Shown piece by piece: positions 26,653-36,649 of a stretch of DNA of 64,000 nt. Each line of letters begins with the position of its first letter. Position 1 is the first letter of the stretch. The translations under genes were made by a program, and so were the position numbers. The stretch is from Nitrosopumilaceae archaeon. GTDB taxonomy: Archaea > Thermoproteota > Nitrososphaeria > Nitrososphaerales > Nitrosopumilaceae. The DNA is taken from NCBI GenBank assembly GCA_022823825.1, contig JAJEHG010000045.1, forward strand, positions 1 through 64,000. Reading direction: 5' to 3'. The notes below the pieces were generated by a model. It had not been told where the DNA came from. It made no database searches and saw only the letters and a program-made list of their open reading frames with translations.

Positions 26653-26937
26653 GCGCGCGGTGCGGCACCTGCATATAATAACAGTCTCGATTCGGAGGCG
26701 CCCGACGAGGGTGGCCTGATCCTGGCGCGTCGGCCCCCCGGGGACCGGCATCCTGAGCTCATGCGCAGCCGGGCCGTTACAGGTCACGCCCCGGCCTGAT
26801 CTTGCGCTTTGTCACAGGAGACCAACGAAACTGCCACTATTCTGATCTCTTATCATGTGGCCTCGTCTTTGACGTACCTTTGGGAAGGCTGTTTTTGACA
26901 TTAACTATTTTATACCTGATAATCCGCTTCCCAACAA

Positions 26938-27426
26938 GTGTCGATGTTCAAGTCCTTGTTACGTCCGGGTACAACCCCCGTGTCGTCTGCCGTCACCGCG
27001 GTGGCGCTGATTGCACTTGTAGCGTGCCTTGCTCCCGCAGCAGATGCCCATGGCCAATCCCAACAGGGGCGTACACTGTATGATCAAAGCAGCATTGACT
27101 ATCGGATCGGCGCAGAGGTGGACAGGATCCAGGCTCTGTACGCGGCGCAAGGGCAGGCCGCGTTTACCGCAATCACGTCTGCAGGATCGGCTGGCGCCGG
27201 CGCACCGGTCTCGTTCGTGGCGGATCTCAATACCCTGAGGATAGTGGCGCATAGTGCGGATGCCGGACAGGTGGGCCAGCGGGCGGACGCCTTGGAGGCG
27301 GCAGACAAGTCCATCAGCCAAATCCGTGCCGATCTGGCGCAAGATGGCCGGGTATGGATCACGTACATAGGCGAGAACCCCGCCAACCTAGAGGATCAGA
27401 CAGCGCGCGCTGCTACACCTGCATGA
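26938..27426 (+). CDS. N-terminal fragment of the multi-Cache secreted protein (frameshifted)
   Basis: This 162-codon ORF encodes a signal peptide (VTAVALIALVACLAPAADAHG) and most of a first Cache-like domain, then stops at TGA 27424-27426. The next frame continues the same domain (LHLHDGYIFAAGHYLPD) without a break, so this and 27476-30853 are halves of one gene. The shift falls in a GCGCGCGC run near 27404, a slippage-prone site. The GTG start has TTTTATA about 26 nt upstream; an ATG follows two codons later. Confidence 0.8.
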   Translation: MSMFKSLLRPGTTPVSSAVTAVALIALVACLAPAADAHGQSQQGRTLYDQSSIDYRIGAEVDRIQALYAAQGQAAFTAITSAGSAGAGAPVSFVADLNTLRIVAHSADAGQVGQRADALEAADKSISQIRADLAQDGRVWITYIGENPANLEDQTARAATPA

Positions 27427-27475
27427 CGGTTACATATTTGCCGCGGGGCACTACCTGCCAGACACTGAGGTCCAG

Positions 27476-30400
27476 ATGTTCATAGAGGAAAAGGTAAGGC
27501 AGTACGAGTCGCATGGTAACGCGAGGGCCTTTTTTGACAGCATTACTCCTGATGATCCCGTCATTACTGACGAACTCTACCTGTTTGTGATAGACTACTC
27601 GTCTTGGATGCGGGTGGCCGACGAGGTGGTGCCTAGCAGGGTGGGGCAGCCGGATGCCATCCTTGACACCTCCAGCAGGTCCGTCGCCGACGTCCGTGCG
27701 GATCTCGGGACAAACGAGGGCACGTGGGCGACATATACGTTCCACAACCCTGGCACCGACATGGGCCAGATCAAGCGCACCTGGCTATACCTGCACGACG
27801 GCTATGTGTTTGGCACCGGCTACTACCCAAGCGACTCCCGGGCGCAGGCACAGGCGGACTCGGCCAGAATCCTGTATACGGCCCATGGCACGGGCGCCTT
27901 TGGGATGATAACGCCGGATGCACCTGATCCGCGGTCAACAAAGTCGTCCTTTGTATTGGACGCGGCAACCTTCGAGGTGGCGGCCCACGCCAGGACGCCC
28001 AACCTGGTGGGAACCACCAGCACGCACCTTACCACGGCCGACAAACCCCTGTCGACCATCCGGGAGGAACTACGGGACGGCGGCGTCTGGATATGGCACA
28101 TGGATCTAAACCCCGCAACCCAGACGAACCAGCTCACCCGTACCTACATCATATCGCATGGCGGTTACATATTTGGCGCAAGCTACTCGCTGCCGGACCT
28201 TCGGTCCCAGTCTGTGGTAGACGGCGCCATCTATACGTACAGAAACGACCCCACAACCGCATTTGACCTGATTAATTCCGGAGCGCTCAACAGAATAGAT
28301 CTCTATCCGCTGGTGAGAAGCAGCACGCACATACTTGCCCATGGCACGGTGCCTGGTCTAGTCGGACCGCTTCCAGATGTGGCACTGGCAATCGGCAGCT
28401 ACGATTTGAGCGGCTTTGAGGATGGGGACTCGTACTGGTCGCAGTATTCGTTTTTTGACTCATATACCGGCATACACCAGATCAAGCGCGCCTGGGTTAC
28501 CATTCACGACGGTTACGCCTTTGTATCCCCATATACTATTGCAGACGCCGACACCCAGTCGGTGACCGATTATGCCCGGTTTATCTACGAGTCCAACCGT
28601 GAGAACGACGCGTGGGTGGACATCATCACGCCTGACGAACCCGTCGTGACTGACGACCTGTACCCGTTCGTTATAGACGCGGCAACCTGGACGAGGCTGG
28701 CCGACGGCGTCGTGCCAGCCAGGGTGGGGCAGTCTGAAACCATTCTGGACACCTCCGGCAGGTCAGTCGCCGACGTCCTTGCAGATCTTGAGCAGAACGG
28801 CAGAACGTGGCTGACGTACACGTTCCACAACCCTGCCACCGGCGTGGAGCAGCTCAAACGCACCTACCTCCAGATGCGCGACGGGCTGGTCTTTGGTTCC
28901 GGCTACTACCTGCTGGACTCCCAGGTGCAGGGCATAGCGTATGCCAACATACTGGAATACGACAACCAGGGCAGGAATGCTGCCATTGCCCTCATAAACA
29001 CCGTCCCCGAGGAGCCGACTTCCACGTACGGCTTTGTAGTCGACCCGCAGACCGGAAGCACGCTGGCGCAGAACGTGGACCCCGGCCTGATAGGCAGTAC
29101 AACCGACTGGAGTGCCATTCTCCAAGTGCTCTCCGCGCAGGACATCCTGGATGAGCTGGGCCGCGAGCCGGGCATGTGGGTCAGCTACACGCATACGGAG
29201 CCGATAACAGGCCAAGAAGAGGCAAAGCGCACGTGGCTTGTCCGGCATGCGAGCGGCCTGATATTTGGATCGGGGTACTATTCATCCAACATACCAGAGG
29301 CCGACGTCAAGTTTGCCGTGAGCAACGCAATACGCGTCTACGAGGCCAACAAGGCCAACGACGCGTGGGTGGACATAATCACGCCTGACGCGCCAATCAC
29401 CACCGACGCCCTGTACCCGTTCGTGATAGACGCGGCAACTTGGACGAGGCTGGCCGACGGCGTCGTGCCCGCCAGGGTGGGGCAGCCTGAAACCATTCTG
29501 GACACCTCCAGCAGGTCCGTCGCCGACGTCCTTGCAGAGCTCGAACGGGAGGGCAGCCTGTGGGTCACGTACACGTTCCACAACCCGGCCACGGGCATAG
29601 AACAGATCAAGCGCAGCTACCTTGAGCTGCACGACGGGCTGGTCTTTGGCTCCGGCTATTATACACTGGACTCCCAGGTACAGTCTACATTGCACGGCCG
29701 CATACTGTTGTATGAGCGCGACGGGCTGAGCGCGGCCCTCGCCTCGATAAACACCATCCCGCCCGAACCGTTCACCTCGTATGCTTTTGTAGTCGACCCG
29801 CAGTCCGGAAGCACGCTGGCGCAGAACGTGGACCCCCGCCTGATAGGCGGCACGCCCGACTGGGATGCCATCACGTCCGTACTCTCAGCGCAGTATGTGG
29901 TGGACAAAATAAGCCGCGGAGCCGGCACGTGGGTCGCCTACACGCACACGAACCCCGTGACCGGCCAGGAGGAGATCAAGCACGCATGGCTGGTCTTGCA
30001 TCGGGGCCTGGTATTCGGGGTGGGGCATTATTCGTCTGACATACCAGAGTCCGACGTCAAGTTTGCCGTGAGCAACGCAATACGCGTCTACGAGGCCAAC
30101 AAGGCCAACGACGCGTGGGTGGACATAATCACGCCTGACGCTCCGATAGCTACCGACGCCCTGTACCCGTTCGTGATCGACGCGGCAACCTGGACGAGGC
30201 TGGCCGACGGCGTCGTGCCCGCCAGGGTGGGGCAGCCTGAAACCATTCTGGACACCTCCGGCAGGTCCGTCGCCGACGTCCTTGCAGAGCTCGAACGGGA
30301 GGGCAGCCTATGGATCACGTACATCTTCCACAACCCGGCCACGGACGTGGAACAGATCAAGCGCAGCTACCTCCAACTGCGCGACGGGCTGGTCTTTGGC

Positions 30401-30853
30401 TCCGGCTATTATACGGTGGACTCTAGCGTGCAGTCGAAAGTGTACGGCAACATACTGCAGTACCAGCGCGACGGGCAGAGCGCGGCCCTGGCCTCTATAA
30501 ACACAGTCCCGCCTGCGCCGGTCTCCACGTACGGCTTTGTAGTCGACCCGCAGACCGGAAGCACGCTGGCGCAGAGCGTTGATCCGGGCCTGATAGGCGG
30601 CACGCCCGACTGGGATGCCATTGTCGAGGCGCTTCCGGCGCAGGACATAATGGATAAAACAAGCCGCGGAGTCGGCACGTGGGTCGACTACACACAGACG
30701 AACCCCGTGACCGGACAGGAGGAGATTAAGCGCGCGTGGCTTGTCATGCACGACGGCCTGGTGTTTGGGTCTGGATACTATTTGTCTGACATACTCGTCC
30801 CGGGCGGCGTCCTGCCCTCCGTGGATCCGCCAGCGCGTTATTGCCGCGGCTGA
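27476..30853 (+). CDS. Secreted tandem Cache-domain protein (main part)
   Basis: The 1,125-codon ORF, together with the upstream fragment, makes about ten repeated domains of some 120 residues. Each ends with a DGLVFGSGYY-like motif, preceded by G-x-W-V-x-Y-T-F-H-N-P and IKR(T/S)(W/Y). This matches the Cache/sCache pattern of extracellular sensor domains, which bind small molecules such as amino acids or carboxylates. No kinase, methyl-accepting or TM output domain follows; the C-terminus is a short Pro-rich tail. True translation of this part depends on the frameshift upstream; the ATG at 27476 is only the first in frame. An extracellular binding or surface role is inferred. Confidence 0.8.
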   Translation: MFIEEKVRQYESHGNARAFFDSITPDDPVITDELYLFVIDYSSWMRVADEVVPSRVGQPDAILDTSSRSVADVRADLGTNEGTWATYTFHNPGTDMGQIKRTWLYLHDGYVFGTGYYPSDSRAQAQADSARILYTAHGTGAFGMITPDAPDPRSTKSSFVLDAATFEVAAHARTPNLVGTTSTHLTTADKPLSTIREELRDGGVWIWHMDLNPATQTNQLTRTYIISHGGYIFGASYSLPDLRSQSVVDGAIYTYRNDPTTAFDLINSGALNRIDLYPLVRSSTHILAHGTVPGLVGPLPDVALAIGSYDLSGFEDGDSYWSQYSFFDSYTGIHQIKRAWVTIHDGYAFVSPYTIADADTQSVTDYARFIYESNRENDAWVDIITPDEPVVTDDLYPFVIDAATWTRLADGVVPARVGQSETILDTSGRSVADVLADLEQNGRTWLTYTFHNPATGVEQLKRTYLQMRDGLVFGSGYYLLDSQVQGIAYANILEYDNQGRNAAIALINTVPEEPTSTYGFVVDPQTGSTLAQNVDPGLIGSTTDWSAILQVLSAQDILDELGREPGMWVSYTHTEPITGQEEAKRTWLVRHASGLIFGSGYYSSNIPEADVKFAVSNAIRVYEANKANDAWVDIITPDAPITTDALYPFVIDAATWTRLADGVVPARVGQPETILDTSSRSVADVLAELEREGSLWVTYTFHNPATGIEQIKRSYLELHDGLVFGSGYYTLDSQVQSTLHGRILLYERDGLSAALASINTIPPEPFTSYAFVVDPQSGSTLAQNVDPRLIGGTPDWDAITSVLSAQYVVDKISRGAGTWVAYTHTNPVTGQEEIKHAWLVLHRGLVFGVGHYSSDIPESDVKFAVSNAIRVYEANKANDAWVDIITPDAPIATDALYPFVIDAATWTRLADGVVPARVGQPETILDTSGRSVADVLAELEREGSLWITYIFHNPATDVEQIKRSYLQLRDGLVFGSGYYTVDSSVQSKVYGNILQYQRDGQSAALASINTVPPAPVSTYGFVVDPQTGSTLAQSVDPGLIGGTPDWDAIVEALPAQDIMDKTSRGVGTWVDYTQTNPVTGQEEIKRAWLVMHDGLVFGSGYYLSDILVPGGVLPSVDPPARYCRG
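29301..30141 (+). repeat. 750-bp coding super-repeat in the Cache gene
   Basis: A 91-bp stretch at 29301-29391 recurs exactly at 30051-30141, and the sequence after each copy remains nearly identical for a further 150 bp or more. The 750-bp period equals two Cache domains. A third, more divergent copy begins near 28560. This marks recent tandem duplication inside the gene. Confidence 0.85.
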
Positions 30854-31161
30854 TATCCCTGTTCCCCCTTCAAGCACAAGGCGCAGTACGTGCCGCGCAC
30901 CATGCAGGATCTGCTGCACGGCATGGGTTTGGGCACGTCAAGCCGAGACTTAGTCACCCAAGGACGTCCGAGGAGGCCGGGAAGGCGACGGGAAACCGCT
31001 TGTATGAGCGCGTGGGGGAGATGCAGTGATCCATTAATGCGATGCTGTGGGGGGAAGGGGATTCCAATCGCAAAGACATTCGGTTATCTGGCTCGCTGAC
31101 TCCATCCTCCGCGGCAGCTGTCCTAGAAAAGCTAAAATTCAAAGCGTCCGTAGAGCAAGCA
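30854..31161. other. Possible gene remnant region
   Basis: Fragments in two frames look coding-like: TMQDLLHGMGLGTSSRDLVTQ around 30902-30960, then KATGNRLYERVGEMQ ending at 31029. They are joined only by a frameshift. I cannot identify the original gene, and promoter and start signals are lacking. Confidence 0.3.
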
Positions 31162-31290
31162 ATGATCTGCGCCGCATGTGAGGCCCGCAAGCACTACGAG
31201 TGCATAGACTGCAAGAACAACCACTCCACATACCTGTGCTCATGCGACTGCCATGATGAGAACACAAAACCGCACGATACGGCGGAGTGA
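31162..31290 (+). CDS. Small Cys-rich zinc-binding protein
   Basis: This 42-residue protein has paired Cys motifs: CAACEARKHYECIDC and CSCDCHD with intervening His. It likely binds one or two zinc ions. GCTAAAATT lies about 27-30 nt before the ATG at 31162. The track's longer version adds 40 residues of uncertain coding quality. It resembles other short Cys/His proteins in this window. Confidence 0.55.
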   Translation: MICAACEARKHYECIDCKNNHSTYLCSCDCHDENTKPHDTAE

Positions 31291-31559
31291 CGCGGGCGCC
31301 CCCCTCCACGCATACGTCCTGATCCTGCACGTATGCCATCCGCACGGAATATCGCAGGGCGTGGGTCGCGTGGAGGTGCCGCATGCCTTGCATGGGCCCT
31401 GCTGCGCATGCACCTGTGTGCCCGCCCCGCACCGCTGCATGGGCCGAATCCCTTGAAAATCAGTGCCTGCCAGTCGGCATTCTGGGACTTCAGGCAGGGG
31501 CAGGGCCCGCGCTTTTATGTCAAGATTCATAAGTCAATAATTCTTCCATTCTCCAAACT

Positions 31560-33290
31560 ATGGAAACGTCCTTGGAATCCATCGGCACCTTGGAGTATGT
31601 GCTTGATCGGTACTCCAAGGACTGGACGTGGAAGGTCACAGGCGACAGGGCCGTCAGCATGATCTCAAGGCTTGTCCCAAACGCGTGGTATGGCGAAAAC
31701 GCAAGCGAGGTGATCATACCTGATACGGCCGAGAGCGTGCGCCACATCAAGATGATACTTGACAGGTACCCCCTCGTCATACGGTCAAAGTCCGCGTGGC
31801 AGCGGAAGCTGACGCGCACCCTGTCTCCGCGTCCCGTTCTGAAACCCATATCGCACAAGCTCAAGCGCGCGAAAGCCGGCCAGCAGTTCAGGGGCAAGCT
31901 GCTAAACTTTCAAAAGGAAGGGCTGGACTTTCTGCTAAAGTCGTCGGGAAACGCGCTTCTTGCCGACGAGATGGGGCTCGGCAAGACGGTCCAGACGCTG
32001 GCGTACGCGGCAACCGAAAGGCAGTCGTTTCCTGTGCTGGTGGTGGCGCCCCTGGTCACGCTCAACAACTGGGAGGCCGAGATTGCAAAGTTCCTAAAGA
32101 GGAAGAGCCGGAACGGCCGGATTGTAGACGGCGATTCGCCCTCAGTTACGATGATAAGGACGGGCAAGCGCGACGCGCTTCCGAGATCCGACATCTACCT
32201 GATAAACTACGAGCTCCTCTACAAGCGGCGCGCCGACCTTGCCGAGGCAGGGCTGCGCATGATAGTCTGCGACGAGGTGCATAACCTGCGCTCAAAGACC
32301 ACCCAGAAATACAAGGCCGTCAAGGAACTCGCGGCGCTCGACACCGTCAAGTACCGCATAGGGCTCTCCGGCACCCCGATATACAACCACGGCTCGGAGA
32401 TATGGCCGATTGTCAACATCATAAAGCCCGGCCTGCTTGGCAGCTTTAAGGAGTTCTGCGAGTACTTTTGCTATGTCGACACGAAGGGAAAGGCAATCGT
32501 ACTCGAGAGCAAGCGGGCCTCGCTCCGCAACGAGCTGCAAAAGCACGTCATGCTGCGCCGCAAAAAGTCCGACGTGCTCAAGGAGCTAAAGGACAAGGTG
32601 CGGTACAAGGAGATGGTGGCGTCAAACTCTGACTACTATTTGGAGGAGCTTGACAAGATATGGGCAAAGCTTACCGCCGAGCAGAAGGTCGCAAAGGACG
32701 AGTTTGAGCGTTCGGCCTCGTACCAGCGCGCAATCAAGAGCGAGCGGCAGGTTGCAGGCATTGCCAAGCTGTCGCACGTCATAAACTTTGTCAAGAACAT
32801 CATGGAGATCGAGGAGAGCGTGGTGGTGTTCTGCCACCACAAGATAATCCACAAGATGCTCAACGACAGCCTCAAAGAGTTCTCGCCGGTCTCCATAATC
32901 GGGGGGCAGACTGACGCGGTGCGCAACGATCAGATCTCGAAGTTCCAGCGCGGCGACTCAAAGCTGATGATAGCCGGGATCAGGGCCGGCAATGTGGGGA
33001 TAAACCTGACTGTCGCGAAATACGTGATATTTGCGGAGCTTGACTGGAGCCCTGCCGTCCACCGGCAGGCCGAGGACAGGCTGCACCGCATAGGACAGAA
33101 GAACACCGTGTTTGCGTACTATCTGATAGGAAGCGGAACGCTTGACGACCAGGTGGCCGGCGTGCTCGTGGACAAGAGCTATGAGATTGACGAGATAATG
33201 GACGCGACGGCGGACAACTTTGAGAACCGGAACAAGTCGGAGTTCATACTGGCCCAGATACAGGACAGGCTGAAGACGGGCGGGCGGTAA
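31560..33290 (+). CDS. SNF2-family DNA helicase/translocase
   Basis: This 576-residue SWI/SNF2 ATPase has motif I DEMGLGKTVQTLAY (about residues 141-154), motif II DEVHN, motif III-like GLSGTPIYN, then a C-terminal RecA-like domain with GINLTVAKYVIFAELDWSPAVHRQAEDRLHRIGQ (motifs V-VI). These enzymes translocate on duplex DNA and remodel protein-DNA complexes. No accessory chromatin-reading domain is seen. AATAATT lies about 26 nt before the ATG. The N-terminal 100 residues are family-specific. Confidence 0.92.
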   Translation: METSLESIGTLEYVLDRYSKDWTWKVTGDRAVSMISRLVPNAWYGENASEVIIPDTAESVRHIKMILDRYPLVIRSKSAWQRKLTRTLSPRPVLKPISHKLKRAKAGQQFRGKLLNFQKEGLDFLLKSSGNALLADEMGLGKTVQTLAYAATERQSFPVLVVAPLVTLNNWEAEIAKFLKRKSRNGRIVDGDSPSVTMIRTGKRDALPRSDIYLINYELLYKRRADLAEAGLRMIVCDEVHNLRSKTTQKYKAVKELAALDTVKYRIGLSGTPIYNHGSEIWPIVNIIKPGLLGSFKEFCEYFCYVDTKGKAIVLESKRASLRNELQKHVMLRRKKSDVLKELKDKVRYKEMVASNSDYYLEELDKIWAKLTAEQKVAKDEFERSASYQRAIKSERQVAGIAKLSHVINFVKNIMEIEESVVVFCHHKIIHKMLNDSLKEFSPVSIIGGQTDAVRNDQISKFQRGDSKLMIAGIRAGNVGINLTVAKYVIFAELDWSPAVHRQAEDRLHRIGQKNTVFAYYLIGSGTLDDQVAGVLVDKSYEIDEIMDATADNFENRNKSEFILAQIQDRLKTGGR

Positions 33291-33321
33291 GCCGGGGACC
33301 GCCCCTGCACGCACTGCGCCG

Positions 33322-33993
33322 CTATGGCCCGTCTGGCTCCGCCGCCGCGCCGCCGGTCGCGGATTTCTCATGCGACGCGCCTATCATGTCGCGGAGGCCC
33401 GACACCTTTTGCAATACGGCGCGCCGCTCGCCTGCTGACATCGTACGCGATGCGGACACGATGCGCTCTATCTCGTTTATGAGGTTGTACGTGCCCGGAC
33501 CCTTTGGGATCTGGCTCGCGTATGTGCCGCTCCCCTCCCTTGATATGGCGTCCATCCTCTCGATCCCTTCTGGAAGTATCTCGTACACCTTTTGGGGGCC
33601 GCCGTCGCGTATCTGGGGGGCCGCCATTACGAATCCCTCCCTCTGGAGGCCCCCGAGCGCCTCCTCAAGCAGGCCATGCTGACCGATCCGCAATATGGCC
33701 ATCATGTCTACGATGCCGCATGAGCGTATCTCGAGCAGGCGCAGTATCCTTGCCCAGAGCGGTATCGAGTCTGACCACAGTATGGCATGCGCCGCGTCTG
33801 TCATGACGAACGAGCCGCCGTCTCTGTCAAGCCGCAAAAGGTCCCTGTCTCTGAGCGACGCTAGGGCGTCAAGTATCCTGCCCACTCCGAGCCTGCTGAG
33901 CGCAGAATGCTCGATTGCCGATTCGTTGATCCTGCCATCCCCCGCAGCCGCAAGCTGCAGTATCTCCAGATCTATGGTGCCGAGCATTCTCAT
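33322..33993 (-). CDS. Winged-helix-like hypothetical protein
   Basis: This 223-residue protein has an N-terminal segment (LEILQLAAAGDGRINESAIEHSA...VGRILDALASLRDRDLLRLD) that reads as a winged helix. A second similar unit follows in the middle (GIVDMMAILRIGQHGLLEEALGGLQREGFV), with a helical C-terminus. A transcription-regulator-like or DNA-binding role is inferred from this. GATATACACG lies about 26 nt upstream of the start. It is convergent with the SNF2 gene. Confidence 0.65.
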   Translation of the reverse strand: MRMLGTIDLEILQLAAAGDGRINESAIEHSALSRLGVGRILDALASLRDRDLLRLDRDGGSFVMTDAAHAILWSDSIPLWARILRLLEIRSCGIVDMMAILRIGQHGLLEEALGGLQREGFVMAAPQIRDGGPQKVYEILPEGIERMDAISREGSGTYASQIPKGPGTYNLINEIERIVSASRTMSAGERRAVLQKVSGLRDMIGASHEKSATGGAAAEPDGP

Positions 33994-34349
33994 GCCTGTG
34001 GTTGCGGCATGCCGTGTATATCAACCTGCGACCGCCCGCGTCATTGTGGCGGCGCGCCGGCGCTGGCAGCGTAGCGCCATGCGGGCTGCCCTTTTCGGCC
34101 CTTGCGGCTTGGAGTATGCGCCATTGGCGACTTTGGAAGCGGCGCGTGCGTCAGCGCGTTCTGCACGAGCCGCTGGACCTGCGCGTCATCGAGCCTTCGG
34201 CGGGCGCTGCAGGATAATCCGTCGCGGGGCGGGGGTGCGATCTTAATATATTCAGATTATGTCGCTTGCAGCTGGCCTTGTCCCCCCCCCTTTGCAGGGC
34301 GCCTCAAACGAATAAACGCTTTTAAACCTAGGCCTGTTGTGAACCTCAT
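33994..34349. other. Divergent intergenic region with C9 tract
   Basis: No convincing gene. It carries the promoter of the minus-strand winged-helix gene (near 34013), a run of nine C (34282-34290) and a TTTTAAACC box about 26 nt before the secreted-protein gene at 34350. Short coding-like fragments (for example LHEPLDLRVIEPS) may be remnants. Confidence 0.45.
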
Positions 34350-36536
34350 ATGAATTACCTTTTCGTCATTGCCGCAATATCTGCGATTCCTCTTCTAGTG
34401 ACGGGCTCAGGCCCAAGCTCATTGACTGAGGCTTTTGGCGCAAACAACGACATATGCGGGCTGCAGCTCTGCTCGGAGATCGAGGGCGGCCGCGACGCGT
34501 GGGTTGCGGCGCAGGCCGACGAGTCGGACGAGGACGCCCCGGACGTGGATATTGCAGGCGTCACCTTGCCCCTTCACAAGGGGTACTATGACGGCCAGGC
34601 CGCGTACTACATCATAACGGAGGCAAGCGAACGCGTGCATGCCGACGTGATCACCCAGGCCCAGGGGTGGATCGTCGAGCACGTGCCGTCCCTGGCATCG
34701 GTCCCGGAGGACGTGCGCTCTGTCACATACATGTTTACAAACGGCGTGCGCGGCGACGGCGTGCACGGGTTCCAGAGCGAGGTCTTCACATCGGTCCCGG
34801 GACAGGGCGACTATTCGCCGCTGGCCGGACACGTGCACGTGACATGGCACGAGGGCGTGCTTCCAAAGATATTGATGTCCGAGAGCGACATATTGTCGGC
34901 CGCCGAGGCGGGTGACGTGGAGCTGACTGATCTTGACGTCGTGATTAACATGCCGCGGTTCACAATGTCGCCTGTACAGTCGGAGATGCTGGACAGGGCG
35001 CCTGAAAAGGTACTGAGAGTGCCGCTTCACTATGGGTTTTACGACGGACAAAAGGTGTACAACGTGATACTGGAATCCAGCGACAAGACGCACTCCGATC
35101 TGGTGTCGAGGCTGCAGGGGCTTGACTCTGTGCACGTACCAATGCTTGCAGACACCGATGCCGCCTCCGTCTCAAAGGTGTACTTCTTTACAAACGGCAT
35201 AGAGGGGCCCGGCGTGCACGGATACCAGAGGCAGGTGTTTACGGCGGCCCCGGGCGACGAGGTGTACAGTCCGCTTTCCACGCATTTGCACGTGACGTGG
35301 ACCAACGACGCGGATCCGCGACTCTTGACGTCAGAGAGCTCCATTATGGCCGCAGAGGAGTCCGGCGACGTGATTCTGACTGAGATTCCCATTGTAATCA
35401 ACATGCCGCTGTTGTCGCTTGACGCAAGCCAGATTATGGATCTTCCAAAGAACTTTGCACCCTTCGACGCCGTGATGGACTCCATGATGCAAGAGGAAGA
35501 AGAGGGAATGATGGCGCAAGAGGAAGAGGGAATGATGGCGCAAGAAGAGACTGCGATGGAAGAGCCACAAGAGATGAAACTGAGGCTCTCGAGGGCCAAT
35601 GTTGCCGTAGACATCCCGCTGCACAAGGGATACTATGAGGGAAATGATGTGTATTATGTCATCACCGACACTAACAACGAGATCCATGCCGGCATAATCA
35701 CCGAACTCCAGGACTGGAGGGTCGAGATGGCGCCCTTCCTTGGGAACGCCCCCGACGCGGCGCTCTCTACGACATACATGTTTACAAACGGGGTCGAGGG
35801 AGACGGCATACACGGATTCCAGAACCAGGTGTTTACAAGCACCCCTGAGCAGGCCGATGCGTACAGCGCGCTTGCAGCCCAGATGCATGTGACGTGGGCC
35901 GACTCGGCCGCCCCGCGCATACTTGACTCGGAGGCCGCCATAATGGAGGCCGCCGACGCCGGCGAGGTATCGCTTGACGACATCGGCGTGGTGATCAACA
36001 TGCCGCACATCGTATGGCCGGGCGGGCAGATGATGGTAAAGGAGGACACGTCCGTAGACGACGAGACGCCGTATGGAGGGGGGCAGGTACTTGGAATCGA
36101 CACCGAGGAGATGACCGTAACGTTTGTCGCCCACCGGGGATGGGGCCCTGACGGGCGTACCATATACTATATCGTAACAGACGCCACGCCGAGCGGGCCT
36201 GCCAACATGATGGGGGTCGTCTCTGCAGATACCTCTGCCGCGCTCATTGCAAACTCTGCCGCAGTCGACCTGTACCAGTTTGCAAACGGCATTGCCGGCT
36301 CCGGACCTCTGGGATTCCAACCTGGCATTGCAAGCTCCGCTCTTGGTGATGCGGGATATTCGCCCATGTGGCGCATCTACATCATATCGTGGAATGATCC
36401 CGCAGATGCAAGCCTGCTTGAGACAATAGGCGACATCCAGGCATACCTGGAGGAGGGGCTGATAACTGTCAGCCTAGCCCGCCCGATGGACAGCGATCAC
36501 ATTGTCAACTGCCCGTTTATTGATCCGTTCCAGTAA
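34350..36536 (+). CDS. Secreted four-repeat protein (DUF7482-like)
   Basis: The 728-residue product has a signal peptide (MNYLFVIAAISAIPLLVTGSG) and four related domains of about 140 residues. Three open with PLHKGYYDGQ, PLHYGFYDGQ and PLHKGYYEGN, and contain YMFTNGVRGDGVHGFQ-like and HVTW motifs. The fourth (HRGWGPDG...YQFANGIAGSG) is more divergent. Between domains 2 and 3 is an acidic Met/Glu-rich linker made of short tandem repeats. I recall this domain type from thaumarchaeal exported proteins (DUF7482). The conserved His/Tyr residues could bind a metal, but that is speculation. TTTTAAACC lies 26 nt upstream. Confidence 0.75.
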   Translation: MNYLFVIAAISAIPLLVTGSGPSSLTEAFGANNDICGLQLCSEIEGGRDAWVAAQADESDEDAPDVDIAGVTLPLHKGYYDGQAAYYIITEASERVHADVITQAQGWIVEHVPSLASVPEDVRSVTYMFTNGVRGDGVHGFQSEVFTSVPGQGDYSPLAGHVHVTWHEGVLPKILMSESDILSAAEAGDVELTDLDVVINMPRFTMSPVQSEMLDRAPEKVLRVPLHYGFYDGQKVYNVILESSDKTHSDLVSRLQGLDSVHVPMLADTDAASVSKVYFFTNGIEGPGVHGYQRQVFTAAPGDEVYSPLSTHLHVTWTNDADPRLLTSESSIMAAEESGDVILTEIPIVINMPLLSLDASQIMDLPKNFAPFDAVMDSMMQEEEEGMMAQEEEGMMAQEETAMEEPQEMKLRLSRANVAVDIPLHKGYYEGNDVYYVITDTNNEIHAGIITELQDWRVEMAPFLGNAPDAALSTTYMFTNGVEGDGIHGFQNQVFTSTPEQADAYSALAAQMHVTWADSAAPRILDSEAAIMEAADAGEVSLDDIGVVINMPHIVWPGGQMMVKEDTSVDDETPYGGGQVLGIDTEEMTVTFVAHRGWGPDGRTIYYIVTDATPSGPANMMGVVSADTSAALIANSAAVDLYQFANGIAGSGPLGFQPGIASSALGDAGYSPMWRIYIISWNDPADASLLETIGDIQAYLEEGLITVSLARPMDSDHIVNCPFIDPFQ

Positions 36537-36649
36537 TGACTGGCGGTGCAAAGCGCGCCATACAAATGTAAGGTAACATGGCAAATATTTAGAAATATTT
36601 TAAGCAATAACATGGTTTTGTTTATTAATTATTATCGCGTACCTCATAC

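Noticed and set aside
31139-31530. Several Cys/Arg-rich ORFs on the minus strand
   Set aside because: Antisense of a small zinc protein and GC-rich spacer, with no promoter or family match.
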